A stretch of DNA of 64,000 nucleotides from Pseudomonas parasichuanensis (GTDB taxonomy: Bacteria > Pseudomonadota > Gammaproteobacteria > Pseudomonadales > Pseudomonadaceae), in the NCBI RefSeq assembly GCF_021601385.1, contig NZ_BQHO01000008.1:62001-126000 (forward strand), given 5' to 3'. This document shows, in pieces, positions 17,361 to 27,934 of the stretch. Made by a program: the position numbers and the translations under genes. The first letter of the stretch is position 1. The number at the start of each line of letters is the position of its first letter. The notes under the pieces are model-generated. The model worked only from the letters and a program-made list of their open reading frames with translations. It had not been told where the DNA came from and made no database searches.

Positions 17361-17478
17361 CTGTAGGAGCGGCCTTGTGCCGCGAACGGGCCGCAAAGCG
17401 GCCCCGGCAGTCCATGAAGTGAAGCTGATATCCTGGGGCCGCTTCGCAGCCCTATCGCGGCACAAGGCCGCTCCTACA
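17361..17478. repeat. REP inverted pair (TGTAGGAGCGGCC type)
   Basis: Arms at 17361-17386 and about 17453-17478 with the core AGCGGCCTTGTGCCGCGAA; inside are GGCCGC-rich secondary hairpins. It lies between the small exported protein and the convergent response regulator gene. Confidence 0.85.
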
Positions 17479-17496
17479 CAAGCACATGCCCACGGC

Positions 17497-18924
<1,428 letters not shown>

Positions 18925-20495
18925 GGTCCCCTCCCGCTGCAAGATTGAATGTAAGGCTGACGCGGGTTCCTTCCTCTTCGCGGCTGCTCAGTTCGACCGA
19001 ACCGCCAAAGCGCTCCATGATGCGTTTGACCAACGCCAGGCCGACCCCAAGGCCGCCCTGCTTGGTGGTGAAAAAGGGTTTGAACACCATGCGTTTCTGC
19101 TGCTCGGTCATGCCCTTGCCGGTGTCGCTGAGCAACAGCTGGGTCTGCTGGCCGTCCAGCGTGAGCACCTCGGCACGCAGCTCGCCGCCCAGCGGCATGG
19201 CTTCCAAAGCATTGGCAAACAGGCTGTTGAGGATCTGGGTCAGTTGCAATGGCTGGCTGGCCACCCATTGCTCGGCGGGCCCGCTGAAGCTGAACTGCAC
19301 ACCGTTGCGCTGGATCTGCGGGGTGAACGCCTGCCGTGCATCCTCGATGGCGGCCATCAGGTCGACCGCTTCGGGCTCGTCACTGGCCGGGCGCAGCGAC
19401 ACCAGCAGGTCGCGCACCCATCGGGACATACGGTCGACCTGGGTAACGATGTCACCGATATTCTTTTGCGCCGCCGGGTTGGCGATCTCCTGGGCCAGCT
19501 CGGCGCTGGAACGGATGTTGGCCAGCGGATTGCGCAGGCTATGGGCCAATGCCGAGGACATCTCGCCAAGGGCGGCATAGGTTTCGCTCGCCACCAGGCG
19601 ATCCTGCTGGTGATGCAGCATGCTCGCGGCCCGGCGCACGATCCAGAACAGCCCGAAGTAGATCAGCGCCCCACCTGCCAGGGTCGAGCCCCAGATCAGC
19701 ACATAGCCACGCTGGATCCGCCGCACCAGGTCCTGGGGCTCCTTGTAGATCTCGACCATCGCCAGCACCTGCTCGCCCTGGCTGTCGAACAACGGGATGT
19801 AGTTTTCGATGAACAGATGGCGCGGCTCGCGCTCGAACTTCTGTTCTTCGCGATCCTCGTCGGCCTTGTGGTAGCTGGCCGAGACCGATTTACGCGAGCG
19901 AAAGGCATGCTCAAGGTCGCCATCTTCATCGATGCGCTTGCCGATCAGTTGCACATTGGTCGACCAGACCACCGTCCGGTCCCGGGCATAGACGTTGGCC
20001 AGCAGGGTATCGGGCAGGTGCTCGACATGGTCGAGGAACTCTACCCGGGTCGACTCGGCCAGTTGCGGGGTGAACTGCAGGTGCTGCTGGTCGAGCCGTG
20101 GGTCGAGCAGCTCGCCCATGGTGATGCCCGGCGGCAATAGCGAATGGCGAACCTCGGCCTGGGCCATGGCCTGGATGAACTGCGCAGTGAGCATGGCATC
20201 GCGCTCGACGCTGTCACGCACCACGAAACGCGTCGACACATAGCCAAGGCCAATGGCCACTGAAGCGATGATCAGCAGGCTGACCAACGAAAACCAGCGC
20301 AGCAGGTTGAACTCGCGTAGCGGCACAGCCAGGCCGGTCGAGGGCACAGCGGATTTGTCGGGGGCTTCGTCCTGCAGTGTCTGCATCGCCTGGTTCCCGC
20401 CTGAATGCTGCTGAGGATTGCCCCGCTACGCGCGGTAGCACATTGATAACCGCCGACCGTGACACTGGCCCTAGCCGACGGTTATTCAAAGGAAA

Positions 20496-20511
20496 AGCAA
20501 GATTTTGGCCA
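20496..20511 (-). promoter_or_regulatory. sigma-54 (-24/-12) promoter for kinase 1 and regulator
   Basis: The minus strand reads TGGCCAAAATCTTGCT, which fits the TGGCAC(G)-N4-TTGCW consensus with exact spacing between GG and GC. It lies about 110 bases before the kinase 1 start. The regulator it serves is a sigma-54 activator, so positive autoregulation is likely. Confidence 0.7.
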
Positions 20512-20594
20512 GCACTTTATATTATTAAATAATCGTTGTTTTTCAGGTGTTTATTAAATATTCATAATGTAGATTCAAGATATATTCCCCACAT

Positions 20595-20613
20595 TTGGGT
20601 AATCTTCACCCAA
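20595..20613. promoter_or_regulatory. candidate upstream activating dyad for the NtrC-type regulator
   Basis: TTGGGT-N7-ACCCAA, a perfect 6+6 dyad lying about 85-100 bases upstream of the -24 element, in AT-rich DNA. This is where enhancer sites of NtrC-type activators usually lie. Confidence 0.5.
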
Positions 20614-20664
20614 CATTTAACCTCAACACATCCACTGCTTTGTGAAACCCTGCCGGTATCGATG

Positions 20665-22083
20665 TCATGACTGGGCCAGGCGAAAACTCAACGACACCCG
20701 GGTGCCGACCCCTTCGTAGCTGCTCAACCTCACCGAACCGCCAAAGCGCTCCATGATCCGCTTGACCAGCATCAGCCCCACCCCCAGGCCACCCTGCTTG
20801 GTGGAAAAGAACGGCCGGAAGGCCAGGCGCTGTTGCTGCTCGCTCATCCCCCGGCCGGTGTCCGAAAGGCGCAGCGTCAGGCTGCGGCGGTCGTGCCGCA
20901 CCAGCTCCACGCGCAGCTCGCCACCCTGCTCCATCGACTCCAGGGCATTGGCGATCAGGCCGTTGAAAATCTGCACCAGCAGCACCGGCTGCCCCAGCAC
21001 CTGCACCGTCGGCAACTCGGCCAGGCGCACCTGCACGCTGCTGCGCCGCAGCGCCGCGTCGTAGGCTTGCAGGCTGGTCTGCAGGGCCTGGCCCAGGTCT
21101 ACCGGCACCGCTTCTTCACTCAACGGGCGCAGCGACTGCAAGAGCTCGCGCACCCAGTGGGACATGCGGTCGACCTGCTGGATGATGTCGTTCACGTGGG
21201 TTTGTGCCGGGCCCTCGTCAAACGCCTGGGCCAGCTCGGCGCTGGAGCGGATGCTGGCCAACGGGTTGCGCAGGCTGTGGGCCACCGCCGAGGACACCTC
21301 GCCCAGCGCCACGAAGGTTTCGCTGCCGATCAGCCGCTTCTGCTGCACGGCCATCAAGCGGGCAGCCCGACGCATGATGCCGTACAGCCCGGCATAGACC
21401 AGCCCGGCCCCCACCGCGACGGCCAGCCAGATCAACAGCAGGCCATGCTCGATGCGCACGATCAGGTCATGGGGTTCCTTGTAGATTTCCACCATGGCGG
21501 TGACCTGATCGTTATCGGCATCGAACAGCGGGATGTAGTTTTCGATGAACAGCTGCTCAGGCGGGGTGACGAACTTCTGCTCACTGCGTGCCTTGTCGAA
21601 ATCGTGGTAACTCGCCGACACCCGCATCTTGTACTCGAAGGCCCGGTCGAGGTCGTCGTCGCCCTCGATCAACTTGCCCATCAGCGCCGGATTGCTCGAC
21701 CAGATCACCGTGCGGTCGGGGGCGTAGATGTTGGCCAGGAGCATGTCCGGCAGGTGGGCGATATGGTCGAGGAACTCGCCTCGGGCCTTGCGCCGGGCCT
21801 CGGGGTCGACATCCGGCATGCCGTGGTCGGTACGCGGGTCGAGCAGCTCGCCCATGGTGCGCACATTGGGGATCGACACATGGCGCACCTCGGCGTCGGC
21901 AATCGAGGTGATGAACTGGGCGGTCAACAACGCATCGCGCTCGACGCTCTCGTCGATGATGTAGCGGCTGGAGATCAAGCCCAGCCCCACGGCCACCGAA
22001 ACGATGATCGCCAGGCTGACCCAGGCATACCAGCGCAGCAGGTTGAATGGCCGGCGCGCCGTGCTGGCCTCGGTGGCGGGCAT
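20665..22083 (-). CDS. sensor histidine kinase 2 (paralogue of kinase 1)
   Basis: 472 residues from the ATG at 22083; the longer open frame to 22209 lacks a family-like N-terminus. The domain order equals kinase 1: helix near 21-41, periplasmic sensor with HLPDMLLANIYAPDRTVIWSSN and FIENYIPLFDADNDQVTAMVEIYKE, second helix, AVAHSLRNPLASIRSSAELAQ, then NALESM, DTGRGM and GGLGVGLMLVKRI. Again serine follows the histidine. Identity to kinase 1 is high through all domains, so this is a tandem duplication with both copies apparently intact. It has no regulator of its own next to it and probably shares the one at 17497. Confidence 0.88.
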   Translation of the reverse strand: MPATEASTARRPFNLLRWYAWVSLAIIVSVAVGLGLISSRYIIDESVERDALLTAQFITSIADAEVRHVSIPNVRTMGELLDPRTDHGMPDVDPEARRKARGEFLDHIAHLPDMLLANIYAPDRTVIWSSNPALMGKLIEGDDDLDRAFEYKMRVSASYHDFDKARSEQKFVTPPEQLFIENYIPLFDADNDQVTAMVEIYKEPHDLIVRIEHGLLLIWLAVAVGAGLVYAGLYGIMRRAARLMAVQQKRLIGSETFVALGEVSSAVAHSLRNPLASIRSSAELAQAFDEGPAQTHVNDIIQQVDRMSHWVRELLQSLRPLSEEAVPVDLGQALQTSLQAYDAALRRSSVQVRLAELPTVQVLGQPVLLVQIFNGLIANALESMEQGGELRVELVRHDRRSLTLRLSDTGRGMSEQQQRLAFRPFFSTKQGGLGVGLMLVKRIMERFGGSVRLSSYEGVGTRVSLSFRLAQS

Positions 22084-22230
22084 GAGTGTGTCGGGACGGG
22101 GGCGAGGTCCATGGCGGGCTCCGCGGCTGGGCACCTGTTTCAAGGTTATAGCCCAGAGTTGGGGACACCATGATGGTTTTACGCCACTGCCCGGCGCTTT
22201 CGCGACCAAGGGGCCGGCCAGGCCTACCGG

Positions 22231-22845
22231 CTACAGCGGCGAATCTTCGGCCAACCCCCGCAACAGGCGGTAATCACGCAGCACGTTGGGCACATAACGC
22301 CGGGTCTCGGCGAACGGCGGCACCACCTTGCCGCGGCTGAGCACCGCTTCGGGGCCGGCGTTGTAGGCTGCCACGGCCAGGGTGATGTCGTTGTCGAACA
22401 GGGTCAGCATGCGTTTGAGGTAGCGTGCCCCGCCCTGCACATTGGATTTTGGGTCAAGCACGTCCTTGACCCCCATCTCTTTCGCCGTGTCCGGCATCAA
22501 TTGCATCAGCCCCGCCGCGCCCTTGGGCGAGCGCGCCTTGGGGTTGTAGCCTGACTCGGCCTTGATCAGCGCATGCAGCAGGGCCTGGGGCACATCGTTG
22601 GCCAGGGCGGCGGCGGCCACCAGGTCGGCATAGGGCCGGCCGGTGACCAACTGCGCGTTGACCGGCCCGCCGACCGCCGTCGACTCGCTGATCACCCGCT
22701 CGTACTGCCGGCCTGGCCGGTGCACATTGGACAGGATGAAACCGCCTTTGCCGTCGCTGGCGATATAGATGTCGGCCACGGCATCCGGCACCACCGCCGC
22801 CGCCATCAATCCCGCCGCCAGCCCAAGAAGATTCAGTCCACGCAT
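22231..22845 (-). CDS. exported lytic transglycosylase (SLT family)
   Basis: 204 residues. Signal peptide MRGLNLLGLAAGLMAAAVVPDAVA, then a short linker and an SLT domain with catalytic Glu97 in LIKAESGYNPKARSPKGAAGLMQLMP and the later AVAAYNAGPEAV motif. It cleaves peptidoglycan to 1,6-anhydromuramyl ends in the periplasm. GGAGG precedes the ATG at 22845. It is divergent from the gspG/gspF pair and leads into the kinase genes, so it could open the wall for an assembled pseudopilus. Confidence 0.9.
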   Translation of the reverse strand: MRGLNLLGLAAGLMAAAVVPDAVADIYIASDGKGGFILSNVHRPGRQYERVISESTAVGGPVNAQLVTGRPYADLVAAAALANDVPQALLHALIKAESGYNPKARSPKGAAGLMQLMPDTAKEMGVKDVLDPKSNVQGGARYLKRMLTLFDNDITLAVAAYNAGPEAVLSRGKVVPPFAETRRYVPNVLRDYRLLRGLAEDSPL

Positions 22846-23019
22846 GCCGATCGCCTCCCACCGTGGCCCCCGATGTGGGGGAAATGCCCCGGAAAACCCG
22901 GGTGTGCACAGCACGACGCAAGCAGCGTGCCGCTTGCCATCCCGCATGGCGCAAGGCCCCGGCGCAGACGTGCACGGCTGTTGCATGGAGGCTGTGCACA
23001 CGCAACGGAGGGTTTCCCC

Positions 23020-23445
23020 ATGCAGCGCAGAATCCATGCACAACACGGTTTCACCCTGCTCGAACTGCTGGTGGTGCTGGTAGTGCTCGGCCTGTTGGCC
23101 GGTATCGTCGCGCCCAAGTACTTCAGCCAGCTCGGCCGCTCCGAGGCCAAGGTGGCGCGCGCACAGATCGAGGGCCTGGGCAAGGCCCTGGACCTGTACC
23201 GCCTGGAAGTCGGCCATTACCCCAGCAGCGAACAGGGCCTGCAGGCGCTGACCGTGGCCCCCAGCGGCGAGGCGCGCTGGTCCGGGCCGTACCTGCAGAA
23301 AGCCGTACCGCAGGACCCATGGGGTCGCCCCTACATTTACCGGCAACCCGGCGAGAACGGCGGCGAGTACGACCTGCTGTCGATGGGCAAGGACGGCCAG
23401 CCCGGCGGCGATGGTGAAAACGCCGAGATCACCAGCTGGCAATGA
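23020..23445 (+). CDS. gspG: major pseudopilin, GspG type
   Basis: 141 residues. The prepilin site is HG|FTLLELLVVLVVLG with Glu at +5, followed by a 20-residue hydrophobic helix. The rest is the GspG fold: ALDLYRLEVGHYPSSEQGLQAL, PQDPWGRPYIY, and the C-terminal calcium loop region YDLLSMGKDGQPGGDGENAEITSW. It should be processed by PilD and polymerise into a type II pseudopilus. The start codon overlap with gspF downstream is four bases in an alternate frame start, and the two genes form one unit. No other gsp gene than gspF is present here. Confidence 0.9.
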   Translation: MQRRIHAQHGFTLLELLVVLVVLGLLAGIVAPKYFSQLGRSEAKVARAQIEGLGKALDLYRLEVGHYPSSEQGLQALTVAPSGEARWSGPYLQKAVPQDPWGRPYIYRQPGENGGEYDLLSMGKDGQPGGDGENAEITSWQ

Positions 23446-23456
23446 GGAGCCCGGCC

Positions 23457-24647
23457 ATGCGCTATCAGCTCAAGGCCCTGGGCAGCCAGGGCGTGGTGCA
23501 ACTGCAGGTGGAGGCCGAAGACCTCGAACAGGCACGCCGCCAGGCCGAGGACCAGGGCCTGCGGGTACTCAGCGCGCGCAGCATGGGCCTGGGGCTGCGC
23601 GCCCTGCCCTGGCGCCGCGCGCCGGCGTTCGACCTGGTGCTGTTCAGCCAGGAGCTGACCACCCTGCTCAATGCCGGCCTGCCACTGATCGACGCCCTGG
23701 AGAGCCTGGCCGAGAAGTCCCCCGCAGGCAGCGCGCGCAAGACCCTGGAGCTACTGGTGCGCCAATTGTATGAGGGGCGTTCGCTGTCCCAGGCCCTGGG
23801 CCAGCAGCCACGGGTGTTCCCCACGCTGTATGTGGCGCTGGTGCAGTCCAGCGAGCGCACCGGGGCACTGGGCGATGCCTTGACGCGCTATATCGGCTAC
23901 CGCCAGCGCCTGGACCTGGTGCGCCAGAAGCTGGTGGGCGCCTCGGTATACCCCCTGCTGCTGTTGCTGGTGGGCGGTGGCGTGGTGCTGTTTTTGCTCG
24001 GCTACGTGGTGCCGCGCTTCAGCCTGGTGTTCGAGGGGATGGGCACCGAGCTGCCGTGGCTGTCACGGGTGCTGATGCAGGTCGGCCTGTTCCTGCACGC
24101 GCAGCAATTGCCCCTGGGGCTCGGCGCGCTGGGCGGCATCACGCTGCTGGTCACCCTGCGTCGCCACCCGGCCGTGCGCCGTTGGGCCAGCCGCCAGCTG
24201 CGCCGTGTCCCGGCCCTGCACCAGCGCCTGGTGATGTACGAACTGGCGCGTTTCTACCGCTCGCTAGGGATTCTGCTGCAAGGCGGCATCCCCATCCTCA
24301 CTGCCCTGGGCATGGCCCAGGGGCTGCTGGGCAGCGCTGCCGCCGAGGGCCTGGCGCAAGCCAGCCGGCGCGTGGCGGAGGGTTTGCCGCTGTCCGATGC
24401 ACTGGAGGCCGGGCAGCTGGTGACCCCAGTGTCGCTGCGCCTGCTGCGGGCGGGCGAGCAGTCGGGCAACCTCGGCGAAATGCTGGAGCGCTGCGCCGAC
24501 TTCCATGACCAGGAGATCGGACGCTGGGTCGAGTGGTTCGTCAAGCTGTTCGAGCCGCTGCTGATGACCTTCATCGGCCTGCTGATCGGGTTGATCGTGA
24601 TCCTGATGTACATGCCGATCTTCGAGCTGGCTTCAAGCATTCATTAA
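23457..24647 (+). CDS. gspF: type II secretion inner-membrane platform protein, GspF type
   Basis: 396 residues with two copies of the T2SSF domain and three membrane segments (LLLLLVGGGVVLFLLGYVVP, a central one after LPLGLGALGG, and the C-terminal LIGLIVILMYMPIFELASS). It begins MRYQLKALGSQGVVQLQVEAED, the usual GspF N-terminus, with an alternative ATG five codons earlier at 23442. GspF anchors the assembly ATPase and supports pseudopilus growth. No GspE ATPase, secretin or minor pseudopilins are in the window, so partners must be encoded elsewhere. Confidence 0.9.
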   Translation: MRYQLKALGSQGVVQLQVEAEDLEQARRQAEDQGLRVLSARSMGLGLRALPWRRAPAFDLVLFSQELTTLLNAGLPLIDALESLAEKSPAGSARKTLELLVRQLYEGRSLSQALGQQPRVFPTLYVALVQSSERTGALGDALTRYIGYRQRLDLVRQKLVGASVYPLLLLLVGGGVVLFLLGYVVPRFSLVFEGMGTELPWLSRVLMQVGLFLHAQQLPLGLGALGGITLLVTLRRHPAVRRWASRQLRRVPALHQRLVMYELARFYRSLGILLQGGIPILTALGMAQGLLGSAAAEGLAQASRRVAEGLPLSDALEAGQLVTPVSLRLLRAGEQSGNLGEMLERCADFHDQEIGRWVEWFVKLFEPLLMTFIGLLIGLIVILMYMPIFELASSIH

Positions 24648-24660
24648 GGAATTGTCTTGT

Positions 24661-24791
24661 TGTAGGAGCGGTCTTGCCGGGGCGCCGGACCGGTCGGAAA
24701 GGGCTGCGCTGCAGCCCCGGTGATTACTGTAGCGTTGCTGAAAATATGGGGCCGCTTCGCGCCCCTTTCGCGGCACAAGGCCGCTCCTACA
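24661..24791. repeat. REP elements downstream of gspF (one degenerate)
   Basis: A clean copy of the core at 24768-24791 (CGGCACAAGGCCGCTCCTACA) faces a degenerate partner starting at 24661 (TGTAGGAGCGGTCTTGCCGG). They separate gspF from the convergent recombinase. Confidence 0.75.
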
Positions 24792-24804
24792 ATGGAGCAA
24801 CGCC

Positions 24805-25719
24805 TCAATAGTCGAAACGCTCCACCGCCCGCCGCCGCTCGTTGTCATCGCGCCGGTCATAGATGGCCGTGGTTTGGATATTGGCGTGGTGCGCCAGCTT
24901 CTGGGCGATAGACAGGTCGTGCTCCTCGATCACCCGGGTGATGAACGCCCGGCGAAAGTCGTGGGGCATGATCTTCACCCCCACCTGCGCCCCGCGCTGG
25001 CGGGCGATGTAGTAAATGGCGTGCTTGGTGATACGCGCGCGGGTGATGTGGTTGCCACGGCGGATGCGATTGAACAGGAAACTGTCGTCACGCTCCCCGG
25101 CCGGCAGCTGCTGGCGGCGCAGCTCGAGCCAGGCCGAGAGCTTGTCGAAGGCCCAGGCCGGGGCGTACTTGAGCAACTGGCGGTTGCCCTTGCCCAACAC
25201 CTGCACGCAGCGCTCCTGGAAGTCCACCTGGGCCAGGTCGATGTCCACCGACTCCGACTTGCGCATGCCAGTGCCGTACAGCAGCGCGAGGATCGCCGCA
25301 TCGCGCACGCCCTGGGGCCGCGGGTCGGCGGCGCAGACCTCCATCAGTTCGCGGATCAGGCTACGCCGCAGGTTACGTCCCGGGGGCAGGCGGCTGCCGC
25401 TGGCGGGCTTGACCTCGCGAATCTTCAGCAACCGCTCATGTTCGATCAGCTCCAGCCGCCAAGCCTCGTTCATCACCCCGCGCACGGCATTGACGTACAG
25501 CGAAGAGGTGTTGGGGGCGTAGCCGTCGGCCCGCAGGGCGGCGACCAGGGCGATCACATGGCCGGGCTCCAGGTGGTGCCACGGCACATCGGCAATGTCG
25601 GCATCGACGAACCCCAGGCGGTCGGCAGCGTCCTGGAGGATATAGCGCATGGTCAGCTGGCTGGACGGCGCCAGGCGGGCCAGGTATTGCAGCAGCGGGT
25701 TGCGCGCAAGGTCAATCAC
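24805..25719 (-). CDS. tyrosine recombinase/integrase, solitary
   Basis: 304 residues. An N-terminal SAM-like DNA-binding domain (about 1-110) precedes a catalytic domain with Arg in YGTGMRKSE, Lys in VLGKGNRQ, His-x-x-Arg in MPHDFRRAFIT, His in LAHHANIQTT and the nucleophile Tyr in TAIYDRRDD. All catalytic residues are present, so it looks active. No phage, excisionase or repeat-flanked element is visible around it. It may be a resident chromosomal recombinase or the relic of an integrated element. Confidence 0.85.
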   Translation of the reverse strand: MIDLARNPLLQYLARLAPSSQLTMRYILQDAADRLGFVDADIADVPWHHLEPGHVIALVAALRADGYAPNTSSLYVNAVRGVMNEAWRLELIEHERLLKIREVKPASGSRLPPGRNLRRSLIRELMEVCAADPRPQGVRDAAILALLYGTGMRKSESVDIDLAQVDFQERCVQVLGKGNRQLLKYAPAWAFDKLSAWLELRRQQLPAGERDDSFLFNRIRRGNHITRARITKHAIYYIARQRGAQVGVKIMPHDFRRAFITRVIEEHDLSIAQKLAHHANIQTTAIYDRRDDNERRRAVERFDY

Positions 25720-25929
25720 AACGGGGATCCTGTAGCGAAGCCTGGCCTGGGGTGAGGCAAGGCGCGTAGCGAGTCGTTATGACACGAAAAGATGTCACAA
25801 CGACAACAAAATATTCTGGTCCATATGACTCGGTTAAGTGCCATCACCTTGATATTCAAGGGTTTGAGCGCTGGCACGGATCCTGATGTTACCCCATTCA
25901 ACCTCTCCGATCGAACCAAGGGTCCCGCC

Positions 25930-27111
25930 ATGCTAGTCCAGCCGATTGCCGCCCGTCCGCGCCAGGCCCTCTGGGCCCTGGCTTTTCGTCCGTTCTTCCT
26001 CGGCGGCAGCGTGTTCGCGCTGCTCGCCCTGCTGCTGTGGGCCGGCGTGCTCACAGGCGCCGTGCATACCGCAGCCCCTGGCGGCATGCTCGCCTGGCAC
26101 CGGCACGAGATGCTGTTCGGCTTTGCCGGGGCCATCGTCGCCGGCTTCCTGCTCACGGCGGTACAAAACTGGAGCGGCCTGCCCGGCTTAAGCGGCCGCT
26201 GGCTGCAAGGGCTGTTCCTGCTCTGGCTGCTGGGCCGTGCCAGTTGGTTCCTGCCGCTGCCGGCAGCGCTGCTGGTAGCCGTGCACGGCGCATTCCTGCC
26301 ACTGGTGGCGCTGGCCCTGGCCCGGCCAATCATCCAGCGGCGTTTGCGCAACAACTACCCGATCGTGGCGCTGGTGCTGCTGCTCGCCACCTGCCAGTGG
26401 ATCACCCTGCTCGGCTGGCTGAACCAGGATGAGACGTGGCAACGGCGTGGCGTGCTCGCCGGGCTGTGGCTGGTGGCGGCGATGATGAGTGTGATCGGCG
26501 GGCGGGTCATCCCGTTCTTCACCCGCCGCGGCCTGGGCAACATGAGCCCCGCCCCGGCCCGGCCCTGGCTTGACCGCGCCTGCCTGCTGGGCAGCGTGGC
26601 CCTGCCGGTCAGTTATGTGCTCGGCCTCAATGACACACCGCAACCCGCAATGGCAGTGCTGTTCGGCGCCCTCGCCGTATTGCACGCGGTACGCCTGACG
26701 CAGTGGCATGACCGTGGCTTGTGGCGGCTGCCGCTGTTGTGGTCGCTGCACCTGGCCTATGCCTGGCTGATCCCGGCCTGCCTGGGCCTGGCCCTGTGGC
26801 ATACGGGCGTTGCGCTCAATCCCAGCCTGCCAGCCCATGCGCTGACGGTGGGGGCGATGACCGGGCTGATCGTGGCGATGATGGCGCGGGTCAGCCTGGG
26901 GCATACCGGGCGGCCCTTGCAGGTGCCGCGCAGTATCGGCTGGGCGTTTGCCTTGATCCAGTTGGCCGCGGTTGCACGGGTGCTGGTGACACCCTTCACA
27001 TCTCTGGGGCTGGGGCTCTCGGTGCTGTTCGGCTGCGCGGCGTTGCTACTGTTCGTTTGGCACTACTTGCCGATGCTGCTGCGGCCCCGCGTGGATGGGA
27101 TGCCGGGTTAG
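25930..27111 (+). CDS. nnrS: NnrS family heme/copper membrane protein
   Basis: 393 residues with about twelve hydrophobic segments. Family signatures include FRPFFLGGSVFALLALLLW, WHRHEMLFGFAGAIVAGFLLTAVQNWSG and GGRVIPFFTRRGLG, with several conserved-looking histidines. NnrS proteins sit in the inner membrane and relieve nitric-oxide/nitrosative stress. The ATG at 25930 starts the family N-terminus. No denitrification or NO-regulator gene and no convincing Anr/Dnr box is nearby. Confidence 0.85.
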   Translation: MLVQPIAARPRQALWALAFRPFFLGGSVFALLALLLWAGVLTGAVHTAAPGGMLAWHRHEMLFGFAGAIVAGFLLTAVQNWSGLPGLSGRWLQGLFLLWLLGRASWFLPLPAALLVAVHGAFLPLVALALARPIIQRRLRNNYPIVALVLLLATCQWITLLGWLNQDETWQRRGVLAGLWLVAAMMSVIGGRVIPFFTRRGLGNMSPAPARPWLDRACLLGSVALPVSYVLGLNDTPQPAMAVLFGALAVLHAVRLTQWHDRGLWRLPLLWSLHLAYAWLIPACLGLALWHTGVALNPSLPAHALTVGAMTGLIVAMMARVSLGHTGRPLQVPRSIGWAFALIQLAAVARVLVTPFTSLGLGLSVLFGCAALLLFVWHYLPMLLRPRVDGMPG

Positions 27112-27154
27112 CCCTACTGCTGACTAGTCAAGCCAAATTGGGGCTGCCCGCGAA

Positions 27155-27171
27155 GGGCCGCAGAGCGGCCC
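27155..27171. terminator. possible terminator hairpin after nnrS
   Basis: GGGCCGC-AGA-GCGGCCC, a 7-bp perfect GC stem 44 bases after the nnrS stop; no T run follows, so its strength is uncertain. Confidence 0.4.
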
Positions 27172-27286
27172 GAATGCACATGATGGCGCACTGACTGATC
27201 AGCATTAGGACCAAGACTGAATTTGCCCCGCGAGCGCCACTGGGTGGGCTACAGTTGCACGCATCCCACTTCAGCAACGAGACCGC

Positions 27287-27934
27287 ATGGCCTTCCACCA
27301 CCTCACCCGCACCCACCCCCGCCTCACCTTCGCCACCTTGGCCGGCCTGGCCGGCGCCTGGCTGATCCCGGCCGACGACACCGTGCAGCACATCCTCGCC
27401 GGCTGGAACCTCGGGGTTTGGCTGTACCTGCTGATGGTCCTCTGGCTCAGCCTGCGGGCAACGCCGGACAGGGTGCGCAAGGTGGCCCGGGTCGAAGACG
27501 AAAACGCCGGCCTGGTGCTGATCACCGTGAGCGTCGCCGCCATCGCCAGCCTGGCCGCGGTGACCCTGCAACTGGTTTCCAGCCGAGGGCTTGCCGGCAG
27601 CGCGCTGGCCCTGCACTACCTGTACACCGGCCTCACCATCGCAGGTTCGTGGCTGCTGATCGGCTGCATCTTCAGCCTGCACTACGCCCGGTTGTTCTAC
27701 ACAGGCGCAAGCCACGAGCCACCGCTGCGCTTCCCCGACGGCGAGCGCAACCCCGACTACTGGGACTTCCACTATTTCTCGTTCACCATCAGCGTCGCCG
27801 TGCAGACCTCGGACGTGGGGGTCGCCGGGCGCACACTGCGCCGGGTGGTACTGGCCCACTCATTGGTAGGCTTCGTGTTCAACACGGCGATCCTCGGTTT
27901 CACCATCAACATCGCCGCTGGCCTGCTGGGCTAG
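27287..27934 (+). CDS. DUF1345 family inner-membrane protein
   Basis: 215 residues with four or five hydrophobic segments. From memory the stretch [29 protein letters not shown] matches DUF1345, a membrane family of unknown function. The final 75 bases overlap the 3' end of the convergent transaminase gene. No operon partner is evident. Confidence 0.75.
   Translation: MAFHHLTRTHPRLTFATLAGLAGAWLIPADDTVQHILAGWNLGVWLYLLMVLWLSLRATPDRVRKVARVEDENAGLVLITVSVAAIASLAAVTLQLVSSRGLAGSALALHYLYTGLTIAGSWLLIGCIFSLHYARLFYTGASHEPPLRFPDGERNPDYWDFHYFSFTISVAVQTSDVGVAGRTLRRVVLAHSLVGFVFNTAILGFTINIAAGLLG

Noticed and set aside
20519-20580. AT-rich tract between the two kinase genes as foreign DNA or an origin
   Set aside because: It is only about 100 bases, lies directly upstream of a sigma-54-type promoter, and contains no DnaA boxes or repeats; a regulatory region explains it better.
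25848-25862. Possible Anr/Dnr box (TTGATATTCAAG) before nnrS
   Set aside because: The half-site spacing is three bases too short for TTGAT-N4-ATCAA, so the match is not convincing.
27287-27934. DUF1345 gene as a truncated copy because of its overlap with the transaminase
   Set aside because: Its length and final membrane segment look complete; the extension is better assigned to the transaminase side.
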